A stretch of 64,000 nt of DNA from Flavobacterium macacae. GTDB taxonomy: Bacteria; Bacteroidota; Bacteroidia; Flavobacteriales; Flavobacteriaceae. Each line of letters begins with the position of its first letter. Position 1 is the first letter of the stretch. The notes beneath the pieces were generated by a model. That model was not told the DNA's origin, searched no databases, and saw only the letters and a program-made list of their open reading frames with translations. The translations under genes and the position numbers were made by a program. Shown piece after piece: positions 44,329 to 53,336 of the stretch. The DNA is taken from assembly GCF_003865365.1 (NCBI RefSeq), contig NZ_RQVR01000006.1:1-64000 (forward strand), in the 5' to 3' direction.

Positions 44329-45276
44329 ATGTCTGATACAATTGAAAAAGTAAAATGTTTGATCATAGGTTCTGGACCAGCCGGATATTCTGCAGCCATT
44401 TATGCAGCTCGTGCTGACATGAAGCCTCTTTTATATACAGGTATGGAACCTGGTGGACAATTAACTACCACTACTGAAGTTGATAACTTTCCAGGATATC
44501 CAGAAGGAATTGATGGACCAACGATGATGGTCCAGTTGCAGCAGCAAGCAGAACGTTTTGGAACGGAAGTTCGAATCGGTATGGCAACTTCTGTAGAATT
44601 TTCTAAAGAAAAAGGCGGCATCCACAAAGTTATCGTTGATGGGAAAAAGCAAATTCATGCTGAAACCGTAATTATCTCGACTGGAGCTACTGCAAAGTAT
44701 TTAGGCTTACCAAGTGAGCAAAAATTACGCGGGGGCGGTGTTTCTGCCTGCGCGGTGTGTGATGGTTTTTTCTATAAAAATCAAGATGTGGCCATTGTTG
44801 GAGCGGGAGATACTGCGGCTGAAGAAGCCACTTATCTAGCCAATATTTGCAAAAGCGTAACCATGCTTGTTCGTAAAGATGCGATGAGAGCTTCAAAAGC
44901 AATGCAGCACCGTGTTGAAAACACACCAAATTTAAAAGTGATCTACAATACCGAAGTGGATGAGGTTTTAGGAGACCAAGTTGTGGAAGGCCTGAGAATG
45001 GTAAATAATGTTACGGGGGAAAAAGCTGAAATTGCAATTACAGGATTGTTTATTGCGATTGGCCACAAACCCAATACGGATATTTTCAAAGGCCAATTAG
45101 ACATGGACGAAACGGGATATTTGATTACGCCAGGAAAATCCACAAAAACCAATCTTCCAGGTGTTTTTGCTGCGGGAGACGTGCAAGATAAAGAATACCG
45201 CCAAGCGATTACTGCGGCAGGAACGGGATGTATGGCCGCTCTTGACGCAGAACGTTATCTAGCAGCTTTAGAATAA
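44329..45276 (+). CDS. trxB: Thioredoxin-disulfide reductase
   Basis: It reduces thioredoxin with NADPH. 315 residues. The FAD-binding GSGPAGYSAAIYAAR lies at about 14-28, the redox pair C141-x2-C144 is in CAVCDG, the NADPH-binding GAGDTAAEEA lies at about 157-166, and FAAGDVQDKEYRQ is at the FAD end. Standard length for the low-molecular-weight bacterial enzyme. Likely housekeeping. Confidence 0.95.
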   Translation: MSDTIEKVKCLIIGSGPAGYSAAIYAARADMKPLLYTGMEPGGQLTTTTEVDNFPGYPEGIDGPTMMVQLQQQAERFGTEVRIGMATSVEFSKEKGGIHKVIVDGKKQIHAETVIISTGATAKYLGLPSEQKLRGGGVSACAVCDGFFYKNQDVAIVGAGDTAAEEATYLANICKSVTMLVRKDAMRASKAMQHRVENTPNLKVIYNTEVDEVLGDQVVEGLRMVNNVTGEKAEIAITGLFIAIGHKPNTDIFKGQLDMDETGYLITPGKSTKTNLPGVFAAGDVQDKEYRQAITAAGTGCMAALDAERYLAALE

Positions 45277-45300
45277 TTTATTCTTCAGAAATTAAATGAT

Positions 45301-45337
45301 AAAAAAATCCCGAATGCGAATTCGGGATTTTTTTTTG
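45301..45337. terminator. Bidirectional terminator after trxB
   Basis: The stem AATCCCGAAT / ATTCGGGATT closes a GCGA-like loop with A- and T-runs, between convergent genes. Confidence 0.9.
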
Positions 45338-45340
45338 TTT

Positions 45341-46174
45341 TTATTTTGTTGGCTTTTTCATGATTACTGCGCTGTCAGTAAATCTTTTGATTTCTATTTT
45401 TTGATCTCCAAAAAGCTGTAATTCTGATTTTCCCGAAACGTCTAAAATGGTTTTTTCAGTTACTAAAATACTTCCCGTTGCATAAGCTTCTGTAATGATT
45501 TCGGCATTTTTTGCGGATAAGTTTTTTCCAGTAAAATAAGCATTGTTGTCAAGGCGCAATTTTAAATTGACAATGTCGCCTTCAACCACGGCTATTGACT
45601 TTTGGTACATGTCAAACTTTAATTCTTCTGATGAGATCAAGGCTTTCATATTTGCATTTTTGCTTAATTCAACCGCTGCATTTTCTGATTTTACATTCAG
45701 TTCCACTTTTGATTTGTCATTGGCAAAAATGGTGAAAATCCTTGATTTTACGTTTAAGAATAATTTGGTATAATCGTAAGTTTTAAAAGTAATATTGTCT
45801 AATTCGATGTCAGAAAGTGCATTGATAGTGACTTCGTTTTTTGCTGTAATCAATTTTAAATCGCTGGTGTACGTAATTTTTACACTGAGTTTTTTATAGC
45901 CCGTAGCGTTTTTTGTAGTTGTAAGGTGGAGCGTTCCTGCGTTGATCGTCGATTCAATGATTTCATGTAGGTTTTCATCTGCTTCAATTTCCAGAGCGTT
46001 GTTGTCTCCTTTGATTAAAAAAACTTCAATGTTGTCTTCAACTTCAATGTTCTCGAAGGCTTTGATTTCACGAGGAGCGATCGTTACTGTTTTTGTGCCT
46101 TTAATTTTTTCTTTGCTTTGGGCAAAAGAAACGCAGCTGACACAAAGTAGGGCAAATAGTAGTTTTTTTTTCAT
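45341..46174 (-). CDS. Exported GIN-domain (DUF2807) protein
   Basis: 277 residues. The signal peptide ends CVSFAQ. A beta-helix-like body matches the head-GIN domain family DUF2807 (IKAFENIEVEDNIEVFLIKGDNNALEIEADENL; LSVKITYTSDLKLITAKNEV). The strand repeats extend to about residue 250. Bacteroidota carry many such proteins, and their function is unknown, with adhesin or signal roles proposed. Independent transcription is suggested by the 316-base gap upstream. Confidence 0.8.
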   Translation of the reverse strand: MKKKLLFALLCVSCVSFAQSKEKIKGTKTVTIAPREIKAFENIEVEDNIEVFLIKGDNNALEIEADENLHEIIESTINAGTLHLTTTKNATGYKKLSVKITYTSDLKLITAKNEVTINALSDIELDNITFKTYDYTKLFLNVKSRIFTIFANDKSKVELNVKSENAAVELSKNANMKALISSEELKFDMYQKSIAVVEGDIVNLKLRLDNNAYFTGKNLSAKNAEIITEAYATGSILVTEKTILDVSGKSELQLFGDQKIEIKRFTDSAVIMKKPTK

Positions 46175-46452
46175 TATAAATTTGGGTTTTCAAGACAAAT
46201 ATATAGAAACAATGAATAAGTTGTACGTTTATTTATTTGTAAGAAATTGTTTTTTTTCGATGTTTCTTATTTTAAGCATGATGCATTTTTTTGGAGGCAA
46301 AGATGCCGAAACTGATTTTTAAAAAAGGCCAGGAAGTTTGAGAAATAACCCTGATGCGGCACTTGTTTGAGCTCTTAAGCCTGTGCTCAACAGGTTTAAA
46401 GCGAGTTGCTGCAGCAGGAAAAAGGTTTGAAAAATGTAACTGTGTTTGGTTC
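46175..46452. other. Gap between two GIN-domain genes
   Basis: About 280 bases without a supported gene. A short plus-strand frame near 46211-46322 has no family resemblance. No palindrome or promoter element was clearly seen. Confidence 0.4.
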
Positions 46453-46489
46453 AAAAAAAATCCTGATAATTTCTTATCAGGATTTTTAG
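46453..46489 (-). terminator. Terminator of the PadR-PspC-GIN operon
   Basis: The stem AATCCTGATAA / TTATCAGGATT closes a TTTC-like loop, with an A-run at its left reading as a U-run on the minus strand. Confidence 0.85.
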
Positions 46490-46491
46490 TT

Positions 46492-47217
46492 TTAAAGTGA
46501 TACGCTGCCGCCAGAAGATTCTTCTTTTATCAGGGATTTTGGCGTTTTTTTATAGTTTACTGAACTTCCGCTTGATGCTTTTGCGTTCAAGCTAAGAATT
46601 GGGTTTACGTCTGTAGAACTGCCACTTGAAGACTTTGCTGTCACATCGTTTGCAGATAAAGATCCGGCGTCTAAGGTGCTTCCACTAGAAGAATCGGCTG
46701 AAAGTTTTAAGGCTTTTCCTGAAACTTGCATGGAGCTTCCGCTTGATGTTTCGGCAACAATATTATCTGCTTCTACACTAATTTCCACGCTGCTTCCAGA
46801 ACTTGATGTGGTTTTAATGTCTTCAGTTTTTAACGTATTTGAGCTTTTTATACTTGAACCGCTTGAAGCGTAAAGTCCAGAAATTATAGGCATTTTAACT
46901 CTTACTGTTGGAGTTGAATTAGCGCTAAAACTATTGTCAGATTCAATAATTAGCATTCCGTTTTCGATTTTTGTGATGATGTGAGAAATGATATTGTCGT
47001 CAGCTTCAACAGTAATTGCGGTGCTGTCAGATTGTTCGACAATGACTGTTATTCCTTGATTTACATCTATTTTTTCAAAAGGTGAAGTAACTGTTCTTGA
47101 TTCGGTTTTTGTGTTTCCACTTCCCGTAATTCCGTTGTCAAAGAATCCATCACTGCGCATTGTGAAGCCACAAGAAGAAAAGAAAAGTGCACAAAAAAAA
47201 ACAATGAATAATTTCAT
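46492..47217 (-). CDS. GIN-domain (DUF2807) lipoprotein
   Basis: About 241 residues from the ATG at 47217; an earlier in-frame ATG (47241) precedes the signal peptide and overlaps nothing. The lipobox is FFSSC. A DUF2807 body follows (SPFEKIDVNQGITVIVEQSDSTAITVEADD). From about residue 130 the protein has a run of Ser-rich repeats with the motif SSGSS repeated seven to nine times (SSGSSIKSS, SSSGSSVE, SSGSSMQ, SSSGST, SSSGSSTD, SSGSSVN). They read as rungs of the beta-helix. Last in the operon with the PadR and PspC genes. Confidence 0.82.
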   Translation of the reverse strand: MKLFIVFFCALFFSSCGFTMRSDGFFDNGITGSGNTKTESRTVTSPFEKIDVNQGITVIVEQSDSTAITVEADDNIISHIITKIENGMLIIESDNSFSANSTPTVRVKMPIISGLYASSGSSIKSSNTLKTEDIKTTSSSGSSVEISVEADNIVAETSSGSSMQVSGKALKLSADSSSGSTLDAGSLSANDVTAKSSSGSSTDVNPILSLNAKASSGSSVNYKKTPKSLIKEESSGGSVSL

Positions 47218-47243
47218 GAGGTAAATGATAATTCGAATCATAA

Positions 47244-49013
47244 TTAATTAGATTTAATGATTACACCGTTTTTATTTTCTTCTAAACCTTTCGGTTTTTT
47301 TGTATTTGTTTGAGGAGTTTCGATCCTCATGCCATCGTTGTTAATGGTTATCGTGGTAGTCGAAGTGCTGTCAGAGGTGGTTGTGTTTTTATCTGAATCA
47401 TATTCTAACCTAATTTCTTCTCCATTTTCATCATAATCTCTGACAGGGCAATTTAAACATTTTAATTCAGATTTTGTTGCTTTGTAAACTAAATTTCTGT
47501 TTTCATCGTCTCTGTAATCACTAAATAATGAGAAGTTTGAACCACTGTGGGATGTGAAATTGTCAACAGTTTCATCTGGAGCAAAAACAGTTCCTTCAGG
47601 AATATAAAGGTAAATTTTTACTTTTTGATTACGGTATTTATTAACTAATTCGGTTGTGAAAAAGTTGTCTAGAATGATTTTGTTTCCGTTAATTTTAAAA
47701 TTATAATTGATTCTTTCAGCTCTCTTTTTTGCTTCTAAAGATGATTTTCCTTCTGCTTTTTTCTCAATTTGAAGATAAGGCTGTTTTTGATCTGTGCTTA
47801 AAAGGTTTATTTCAATATTATTTGAAAGGATAATATCTTTTCCGATGCTGTCTTGTGTGAATACAAATTCTCTTGTGTCATCAATTGATTTTGAATGAAA
47901 ATCATTGTATCTAAATTTAACGAACAAGGTGTCTGATGCATTTAAGGCAATGTTTTCTTTGATCACTACTTTGTTATCAAAAGAAAATTGTGTCGCTTGT
48001 TTGATTCCCATTGCAATTAAAAATCCAACAGAAATTATCCAAAGTGCTAATAATGTATATTTTGCGGTATTTCCGATCGATTTCATATTGGTAACCAATA
48101 ATTTCAAACCTAAGATCAACAAGAAGAAAAACGGAATTCCAACAGCTCCCAACGTTAAGATACCGATTATCCAAAGTGGTACTTCAGTAAAATTCTCAAC
48201 ATATCCGGTCCACGGAAATTCTCCTAAAGTCAAGGAACCTGCCGTGATGGCGAACAATAATAAGGATACTAGAGTAGAAGCGGCCGTTACTACCAAAAAG
48301 GCACCGATTACTTTTCCGATGATTGAAAATATTTTCAGAATTACATTGCTTAAGCCATTTCCGATTCTTTCTCCAGCATTTTGAACTTGATTTCCGAATT
48401 TATCATAATCTACATTTTTGATTTTTTCAGAAAGGGTGTCAAATTCTTCACGAACTTTTTTTTCAATGTTTGAAATGGTTACCGGTTCGCCTGTCATTTC
48501 AAGTTTCTCAGTAGTTGTCACGGCTGGAGGCATTAAAATCCACAGCACGATATAAATTAAAAGTCCGGTTCCGAATCCGAAGAATAAAATAACCATCAAG
48601 ATTCTTAGCCACAAAGCATCAATGCCTAAATAATGGCCGAATCCAGATAAAACACCGCCAACCATTCCGTTGTCTTTGTCACGGTACAGTTTTTTAGATT
48701 TTCTTGTGCAAGAGCTGTAGCTGTAAGTCGTTTCTGGAGCGCCTTCGTCATCAATTCGATAATCTTCTGGTTGTCCCATTACCACGATCACTTCTTCCAC
48801 ATCTTTGAGTCCAACAACCTGCTTGTCGCCGCGATTTTTTTCTGTAAGCAATTCAGCCACACGCATTTCGATGTCTTTCATTATCTCTTCTTTTCCTGTT
48901 GAATTTGATAATGAGCGCTTTACGGCTTCAAAATAGCGGTTTAATTTTTGGTACGCGTCTTCATCGATGTGGAAAAACATACCTCCTAAGTTAATATTTA
49001 CTGTTTTGTTCAT
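47244..49013 (-). CDS. PspC domain membrane protein
   Basis: 589 residues. An N-terminal cytoplasmic part (about 1-100: MNKTVNINLGGMFFHIDEDAYQKL, an anti-sigma-like HAAS type) precedes the PspC domain (about 105-165: KKLYRDKDNGMVGGVLSGFGHYLGIDALWLRI, with a membrane helix). Three or four more helices follow (about 225-250, 270-300 and 320-345), and the C-terminal 230 residues are extracytoplasmic and beta-rich. The gene sits directly between a PadR repressor gene (six bases) and a GIN lipoprotein gene (two bases). Probable envelope stress sensing is inferred from the PspC domain. Confidence 0.85.
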   Translation of the reverse strand: MNKTVNINLGGMFFHIDEDAYQKLNRYFEAVKRSLSNSTGKEEIMKDIEMRVAELLTEKNRGDKQVVGLKDVEEVIVVMGQPEDYRIDDEGAPETTYSYSSCTRKSKKLYRDKDNGMVGGVLSGFGHYLGIDALWLRILMVILFFGFGTGLLIYIVLWILMPPAVTTTEKLEMTGEPVTISNIEKKVREEFDTLSEKIKNVDYDKFGNQVQNAGERIGNGLSNVILKIFSIIGKVIGAFLVVTAASTLVSLLLFAITAGSLTLGEFPWTGYVENFTEVPLWIIGILTLGAVGIPFFFLLILGLKLLVTNMKSIGNTAKYTLLALWIISVGFLIAMGIKQATQFSFDNKVVIKENIALNASDTLFVKFRYNDFHSKSIDDTREFVFTQDSIGKDIILSNNIEINLLSTDQKQPYLQIEKKAEGKSSLEAKKRAERINYNFKINGNKIILDNFFTTELVNKYRNQKVKIYLYIPEGTVFAPDETVDNFTSHSGSNFSLFSDYRDDENRNLVYKATKSELKCLNCPVRDYDENGEEIRLEYDSDKNTTTSDSTSTTTITINNDGMRIETPQTNTKKPKGLEENKNGVIIKSN

Positions 49014-49019
49014 GATGGT

Positions 49020-49349
49020 TTAGTTTTCGCTGGTTATAATGTTTACGGCATCTGACAATTCTGTCCAGGTACCATTTAATTCTTTTAAAAATTGTTTTCC
49101 TAATTCTGTCAGGCCATAATATTTTCTTGGCGGTCCAGAAGTTGATTCTTCCCAACGATAGTTGAGTAATCCGTCGTTTTTTAATCTTGTCAATAAAGGA
49201 TAAACGGTACCTTCCACAACAAGTAATTTTGCGCTTTTTAAAGTTTCAAGTATTTCTGAAGTATAAGCGTCTTTTTCCTTTAAGACTGAAAGAATGCAGA
49301 ACTCCAATACACCTTTACGCATCTGGGCTTTAGTGTTTTCAATGTTCAT
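49020..49349 (-). CDS. PadR family transcriptional regulator
   Basis: 109 residues with the PadR winged-helix: MRKGVLEFCILSVLKEKDAYTSEILETLKSA, then LLVVEGTVYPLLTRLKNDGLLNYRWEESTSGPPRKYYGLTELGK. The wing sequence GPPRKYY is characteristic. First gene of the PadR-PspC-GIN operon. In many Bacteroidota and Firmicutes, PadR pairs with PspC or a HAAS protein. Autoregulation is likely but no operator was identified. Confidence 0.9.
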   Translation of the reverse strand: MNIENTKAQMRKGVLEFCILSVLKEKDAYTSEILETLKSAKLLVVEGTVYPLLTRLKNDGLLNYRWEESTSGPPRKYYGLTELGKQFLKELNGTWTELSDAVNIITSEN

Positions 49350-49440
49350 AATGTGCTTTTAGATTGTTAATTAAACTGTTCATTTTTTGATTGATGATTG
49401 ATGATGATGATTCGATTTTTGATGATAATTTTTTTGACGA

Positions 49441-49947
49441 TTACTCTGCTTGAATTTGTGGTTCTTGATTGGCGGTATGGTTTGGTTCTGTGGTGCTGAT
49501 AAAATTGATGGTGAGTGGCAATTTGTAGTATTCTCCGTTTGCTGCTTTTATAGAGGCATAAATGACTAAGAAAAATTCGGCCATTTTTAAGACACAAAAT
49601 AAAAAGACTGCCATAATTGCAACAAACACGATTCCAGTGATATTTTCAAGGTTGAAGTTTTCTAGTTGAAAATTATCTTCGTTAAAATACATTCGCGACG
49701 GAATATTTTTAAAAAGCGTAAAAATAAAAATCGGAATGGCGATTAGTGCTAAAAGCAAACTGTAAAGCAAAATGCTCAATTGGAAATTTAAAGCCTGCTT
49801 TCCGTGGTGGTCCACAAATTTTGAATTGCTTTTTCTGGCTCCCCAAATTATTGCGGGCAAAATAAAATTTCCGAACGGAATAAAATACTGCGTAAATACG
49901 CTCAAATGTAATAGTGCTCCTGTTGATTTTTCGTTTGATGTTTCCAT
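49441..49947 (-). CDS. DUF4870 domain-containing membrane protein
   Basis: 168 residues with three to four membrane helices (about 12-32, 48-75 and 105-135), matching DUF4870 (ALLHLSVFTQYFIPFGNFILPAIIW; FVDHHGKQALNFQLS). The conserved HHGKQALNFQ motif is diagnostic. Function unknown. The next gene on this strand is the PadR regulator, 91 bases further on. A minus-strand -7 element TATATTTG is at 49976-49983. Confidence 0.85.
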   Translation of the reverse strand: METSNEKSTGALLHLSVFTQYFIPFGNFILPAIIWGARKSNSKFVDHHGKQALNFQLSILLYSLLLALIAIPIFIFTLFKNIPSRMYFNEDNFQLENFNLENITGIVFVAIMAVFLFCVLKMAEFFLVIYASIKAANGEYYKLPLTINFISTTEPNHTANQEPQIQAE

Positions 49948-50187
49948 GATTAAAAGTATATAATAATATCCTATGCAAATATATGGCTAAAAGACAGTAT
50001 CTTGTTTTACACAGTACTTATATTTAACAATAAATTAACAAATGTAAATTTGTTTAATTTGTTGTAATGACTTGTTTGTTAATGTTTAGTGGTTTTTTTG
50101 GAGATTTTGTTTTTGAAATAAATCTTTGTAAAATTTAATTTTTTAATCTTTAAATCAATTTTTCTATATTTATGAAAAATAAAAAAG

Positions 50188-50640
50188 ATGAAATTCACTG
50201 CTGGAAACCTAAATAAATTTCTTTTTTTCAAATTGCCATCTGCATTTATAAGCGGTGTGCGTGTAAAGGAAATGAGTGAAACACGATGCGTGGTTGCTGT
50301 CAAACACCGCTGGATGAACCAAAATCCGTTTAATTCCATGTATTTCGCCGTGCAAGCCATGGCCGCTGAATTGACAACCGGCGCTTTAGTGATGTATCAT
50401 ATAAAGGAAAGTGGCCACAAAATCTCAATGCTGGTCGCCAATAACAAAGGGAACTTTACCAAAAAAGCAACAGGAAGAATCACTTTTACTTGCAACGACG
50501 GACATCTGATTCAAGATGCTGTCAAAAAAACAATCGAAACAGGCGAGGGGCAAACTTTCTGGATGAAATCCATTGGTGTCAATGAAAAAGGAGAACAAGT
50601 TTCAGAAATGGATTTTGAATGGAGCGTTCGTGTGAAATAA
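50188..50640 (+). CDS. DUF4442 hot-dog fold protein
   Basis: 150 residues matching DUF4442, a thioesterase-like hot-dog family: FFKLPSAFISGVRVKEMS, then HRWMNQNPFNSMYFAVQAMAAELTTGALVM. No catalytic residues can be named with certainty. The KISMLVANNKGNFTKKATGRITFTC strands complete the sheet. No signal peptide. It is close to the epimerase gene (120 bases) on the same strand. It may hydrolyse or bind acyl-CoA, which is inference. Confidence 0.75.
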   Translation: MKFTAGNLNKFLFFKLPSAFISGVRVKEMSETRCVVAVKHRWMNQNPFNSMYFAVQAMAAELTTGALVMYHIKESGHKISMLVANNKGNFTKKATGRITFTCNDGHLIQDAVKKTIETGEGQTFWMKSIGVNEKGEQVSEMDFEWSVRVK

Positions 50641-50760
50641 TTATGAAGTACATATTCACAACTTAGTAACTTATAACTCCTAATTCTTAAACCTACCTTA
50701 ATTAACATTTATTATCACACAAGTAGTTGTAAATTTGAGATAAAGATAAAAATATACGCT

Positions 50761-51666
50761 ATGAAAATTTTGATTACAGGAGCAACTGGTTTGGTTGGAA
50801 CAGAATTAGTTTCCCTGTTATTGCAAAATGGAATGTCAATCCATTATCTCACCACTTCAAAAAAAGACATTAAAGACGAGCAAAATTACCAAGGTTTTTA
50901 TTGGAATCCGCAACAGGGAATCATCGATGAAAAAGCAATTGTTGGTGTGGATGCGATCATTCATCTTGCAGGAGCATCCATCTCAAAACGTTGGACCTCA
51001 AAATACAAGCAAGAAATTATTGAAAGCAGGATGTTAAGTACAAATTTACTTTATCGTACTTTAAAATCACATCCCAATCAAGTCAAACAAATTGTTTCGG
51101 CATCTGCCATCGGAATTTATCCCGACAGTAAATCCACAATTTATACAGAAGAAAACAAATCGGTCGACAATTCATTTCTCGGCCAAGTGGTTGTTAAATG
51201 GGAACAGGCCGTTGATAATTTTAAAAGATTAAATATAAAAGTCTGCAAAATCAGAACCGGACTTGTGTTTTCAAAAAAAGGGGGCATGCTTAAAGAAGTA
51301 ATGAAGCCCATAAAACTAGGCGTAGCTTCACCTTATGGCGACGGTAAACAATGGCAATCTTGGATCCATATTGATGATTTGGCACATCTGTACCAATTTG
51401 CCGTACAGCATCAGTGGGAAGGAATTTATAATGCCACAGCACCAAATCCTGTGGATAATGAAGAGCTTGTGAAATCGGTTGCCAAAGTTTTAGACAAGCC
51501 TTATTTTTTTCCAAATGTTCCCACATTTATTCTCAAATTAGCGCTCGGCGAAATGCACATCTTATTGGTGTCCAGTCAAAACGTATCTTCTCAAAAAGCA
51601 CAAGACAACGGATTCGTCTTCAAATACAGAACATTAGATAAAGCGCTCCAAAACCTGCTAGACTAA
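50761..51666 (+). CDS. TIGR01777-type NAD-dependent epimerase
   Basis: 301 residues of the atypical SDR family (SDR39U1-like). NAD motif MKILITGATGLVGTELV at the start, then FYWNPQQGIID, the HLAGASISKRWT motif and the YPDSKS catalytic region; the QSWIHIDDLAHLYQFAV and YNATAPNPV motifs complete the family pattern. Substrate unknown. A TAAATTTG -7 element (50730-50737) precedes it by 23 bases. Confidence 0.85.
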   Translation: MKILITGATGLVGTELVSLLLQNGMSIHYLTTSKKDIKDEQNYQGFYWNPQQGIIDEKAIVGVDAIIHLAGASISKRWTSKYKQEIIESRMLSTNLLYRTLKSHPNQVKQIVSASAIGIYPDSKSTIYTEENKSVDNSFLGQVVVKWEQAVDNFKRLNIKVCKIRTGLVFSKKGGMLKEVMKPIKLGVASPYGDGKQWQSWIHIDDLAHLYQFAVQHQWEGIYNATAPNPVDNEELVKSVAKVLDKPYFFPNVPTFILKLALGEMHILLVSSQNVSSQKAQDNGFVFKYRTLDKALQNLLD

Positions 51667-51670
51667 AAAT

Positions 51671-51707
51671 AGAAAAAGCTCTATTTGAAGGAATAGAGCT
51701 TTTTCTG
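51671..51707. terminator. Bidirectional terminator
   Basis: The stem AGAAAAAGCTCTATT / AATAGAGCTTTTTCT closes a TGAAGG loop, between convergent genes. Confidence 0.9.
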
Positions 51708-51722
51708 GGGGTGAATTAATAA

Positions 51723-52400
51723 TTATTTCTTTGCAGTAACGATAACCTTCAATTCAATTTCGTCATTGACAAATTTGTCGCCCAAGTTATCAAAAACTGA
51801 TTTTGAAGCATAATTAACATTCCAAAGTGTTCTGTTGATAGAAAAGATCTCACTTTCTAAAGTCATCATATCTCCGTCAATAGCTACTTTTGCAGGAAAT
51901 TTTACATTTTTCGTAATACCTTTTAAAGTCAAGTTACCTTCCACGGTCGTCATGCCGTTTTCTGATTTAGCACTTGTAATTTCAAAACTTCCAGCAGGAA
52001 ATTTTTTCACATTAAAAAAGTGATCCATGTCTGCTTCTTTAGCATCAGGCGCGGTTCCTTTTAAATGCGCTTCTAAATTTGATTTTTCATCTCCAGTCAA
52101 ATCAGTCACCACAATGGTGTTCATGTCAATATTGAATTTTCCAGAATCAAGAACACTGTCTTTCAAAAAAACAGCCCCATCAGCAAGCATTATAGTTCCT
52201 GTATGTTTTCCTGTTGGTTTTGATCCCGTCCATTCTATTTTAGACGCTTGTGCATCCACAATATATTGAGTCGCTTCTCCTGAAACATCTTTCACTGTAC
52301 CAGCTTCCGTGGTTTCAGCTTCCGTAGTTTTGTCGTTTTTACAAGAGACAGTCAAAGTTAATACGCTTAAAATCAATAGAGATGCAATACGATTTTTCAT
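51723..52400 (-). CDS. YceI family lipoprotein
   Basis: 225 residues. The lipobox LTVSC at about 20 makes it a lipoprotein. The YceI lipocalin-like domain (about 45-225) binds an isoprenoid-like ligand in known members: YIVDAQASKIEWTGSKPTGKHTGTI near the start, and LTLKGITKNVKFPAKVAID, ISFNRTLWNV-like (FSINRTLWNVNY) in the second half. The region 22-42 is a Thr/Glu-rich spacer. It is monocistronic in appearance. Confidence 0.88.
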   Translation of the reverse strand: MKNRIASLLILSVLTLTVSCKNDKTTEAETTEAGTVKDVSGEATQYIVDAQASKIEWTGSKPTGKHTGTIMLADGAVFLKDSVLDSGKFNIDMNTIVVTDLTGDEKSNLEAHLKGTAPDAKEADMDHFFNVKKFPAGSFEITSAKSENGMTTVEGNLTLKGITKNVKFPAKVAIDGDMMTLESEIFSINRTLWNVNYASKSVFDNLGDKFVNDEIELKVIVTAKK

Positions 52401-52508
52401 AAAAAATTAAATTTAGTTGGCGCAAACATATCAAAATATTTCTTTTAAAGCTCTTAAAATTATATTAAAAACGCATTTTTTTGAACTCAAACTCGCAACT
52501 AATTTTAA

Positions 52509-52600
52509 ATTTAGTCCCGCCTTATTCCAGAGATTCGCCAAAAAAGGCGAATGCTCTTCCCTGCAGTCGGGGTTAGCCCAAGCGCCATTTCCATTTTTAA
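52509..52600. repeat. Dispersed intergenic repeat, copy 1
   Basis: The gap contains TTTAGTCCCGCC at the left and CTGCAGTCGGGGTTAGCC at the right, enclosing an inverted pair (ATTCGCC / GGCGAAT). Copies 2 and 3 at 56.9 kb and 63.8 kb share these ends. It lies in the gap between the YceI gene and grpE. Confidence 0.55.
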
Positions 52601-52676
52601 TCTTTGACAAGATTGCCGATTCACCGCATCTTTAAAATAAATCTGTGACAATATGACATTTTTTCACAATTGGCAG

Positions 52677-52684
52677 TACTTTTG
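52677..52684 (+). promoter_or_regulatory. -7 element (TACTTTTG) for grpE
   Basis: TANNTTTG match 22 bases before the ATG at 52706, so the transcript leader is short. TGACA at 52654-52658 lies at a plausible upstream distance, but it is not the usual TTG. Confidence 0.45.
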
Positions 52685-52705
52685 CAATCCCACGAAAAGC
52701 AGATT

Positions 52706-53284
52706 ATGAAATTTAAAGACATATTTAAAAATAAGAACACTATGAATGCTGAAAACCAAGAAAAGGAGCAAGAAATCGACGAAACAACTTTAGATGCCAA
52801 TCAAGTTGACGAACAGGTAATTGTTGAAGAACTTAGCATTGAAGAGCAATTGACACAAGATTTAGCATCTGAAAAAGACAAACACTTGCGTCTTTTTGCT
52901 GAATTTGAAAACTATAAAAGAAGAACTTCTAAAGAAAGAATGGAGCTTTTCAAAACCGCAAACCAAGAAGTTTTGTTAGCATTGTTGCCTATTCTTGACG
53001 ATTTTGACAGAGCAATGATCGAAATCTCAAAATCAGAAGACGAGGCTATGGCTAAAGGTGTAAATTTAATTCATGAAAAATTAAAGAACACCTTGGTTTC
53101 AAAAGGTCTTGAAGAAGTAGAAGTAAGAGCTGGAGACGCTTTCAACGCAGATTTTGCAGAAGCAATCACGCAAATTCCAGCACCATCTGACAAGCTGAAA
53201 GGAAAAATCGTAGACGTTCTTGAAAAAGGATACAAATTAGGAGACAAAATCATCCGTTTTCCAAAAGTTGTAATCGGACAATAA
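52706..53284 (+). CDS. grpE: Nucleotide exchange factor GrpE
   Basis: It exchanges ADP for ATP on DnaK. About 192 residues from the ATG at 52706 (alternatives: 52670 upstream, inside the promoter, and 52742). The acidic N-terminal region is followed by a long coiled coil (LRLFAEFENYKRRTSKERMELF) and the beta domain (HGEKLKN-like; VRAGDAFNADFAEAITQIPA; GKIVDVLEKGYKLGDKIIRF). It forms an operon with dnaJ, 52 bases apart; dnaK is elsewhere. Confidence 0.92.
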   Translation: MKFKDIFKNKNTMNAENQEKEQEIDETTLDANQVDEQVIVEELSIEEQLTQDLASEKDKHLRLFAEFENYKRRTSKERMELFKTANQEVLLALLPILDDFDRAMIEISKSEDEAMAKGVNLIHEKLKNTLVSKGLEEVEVRAGDAFNADFAEAITQIPAPSDKLKGKIVDVLEKGYKLGDKIIRFPKVVIGQ

Positions 53285-53336
53285 TTTTTGTTTCGTTGGG
53301 ATAATCCATTTTGTCCCCACATAATAATATAGGAAT

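Noticed and set aside
46211..46322. A short plus-strand frame in the gap between GIN genes
   Set aside because: Too short and hydrophobic by base composition; no family resemblance.
47905..48384. A 159-codon frame opposite the PspC gene
   Set aside because: Shadow of the PspC gene; composition follows the complementary strand.
52417..52635. A 72-codon plus-strand frame upstream of grpE
   Set aside because: It runs through the dispersed repeat and has no protein-like motifs.
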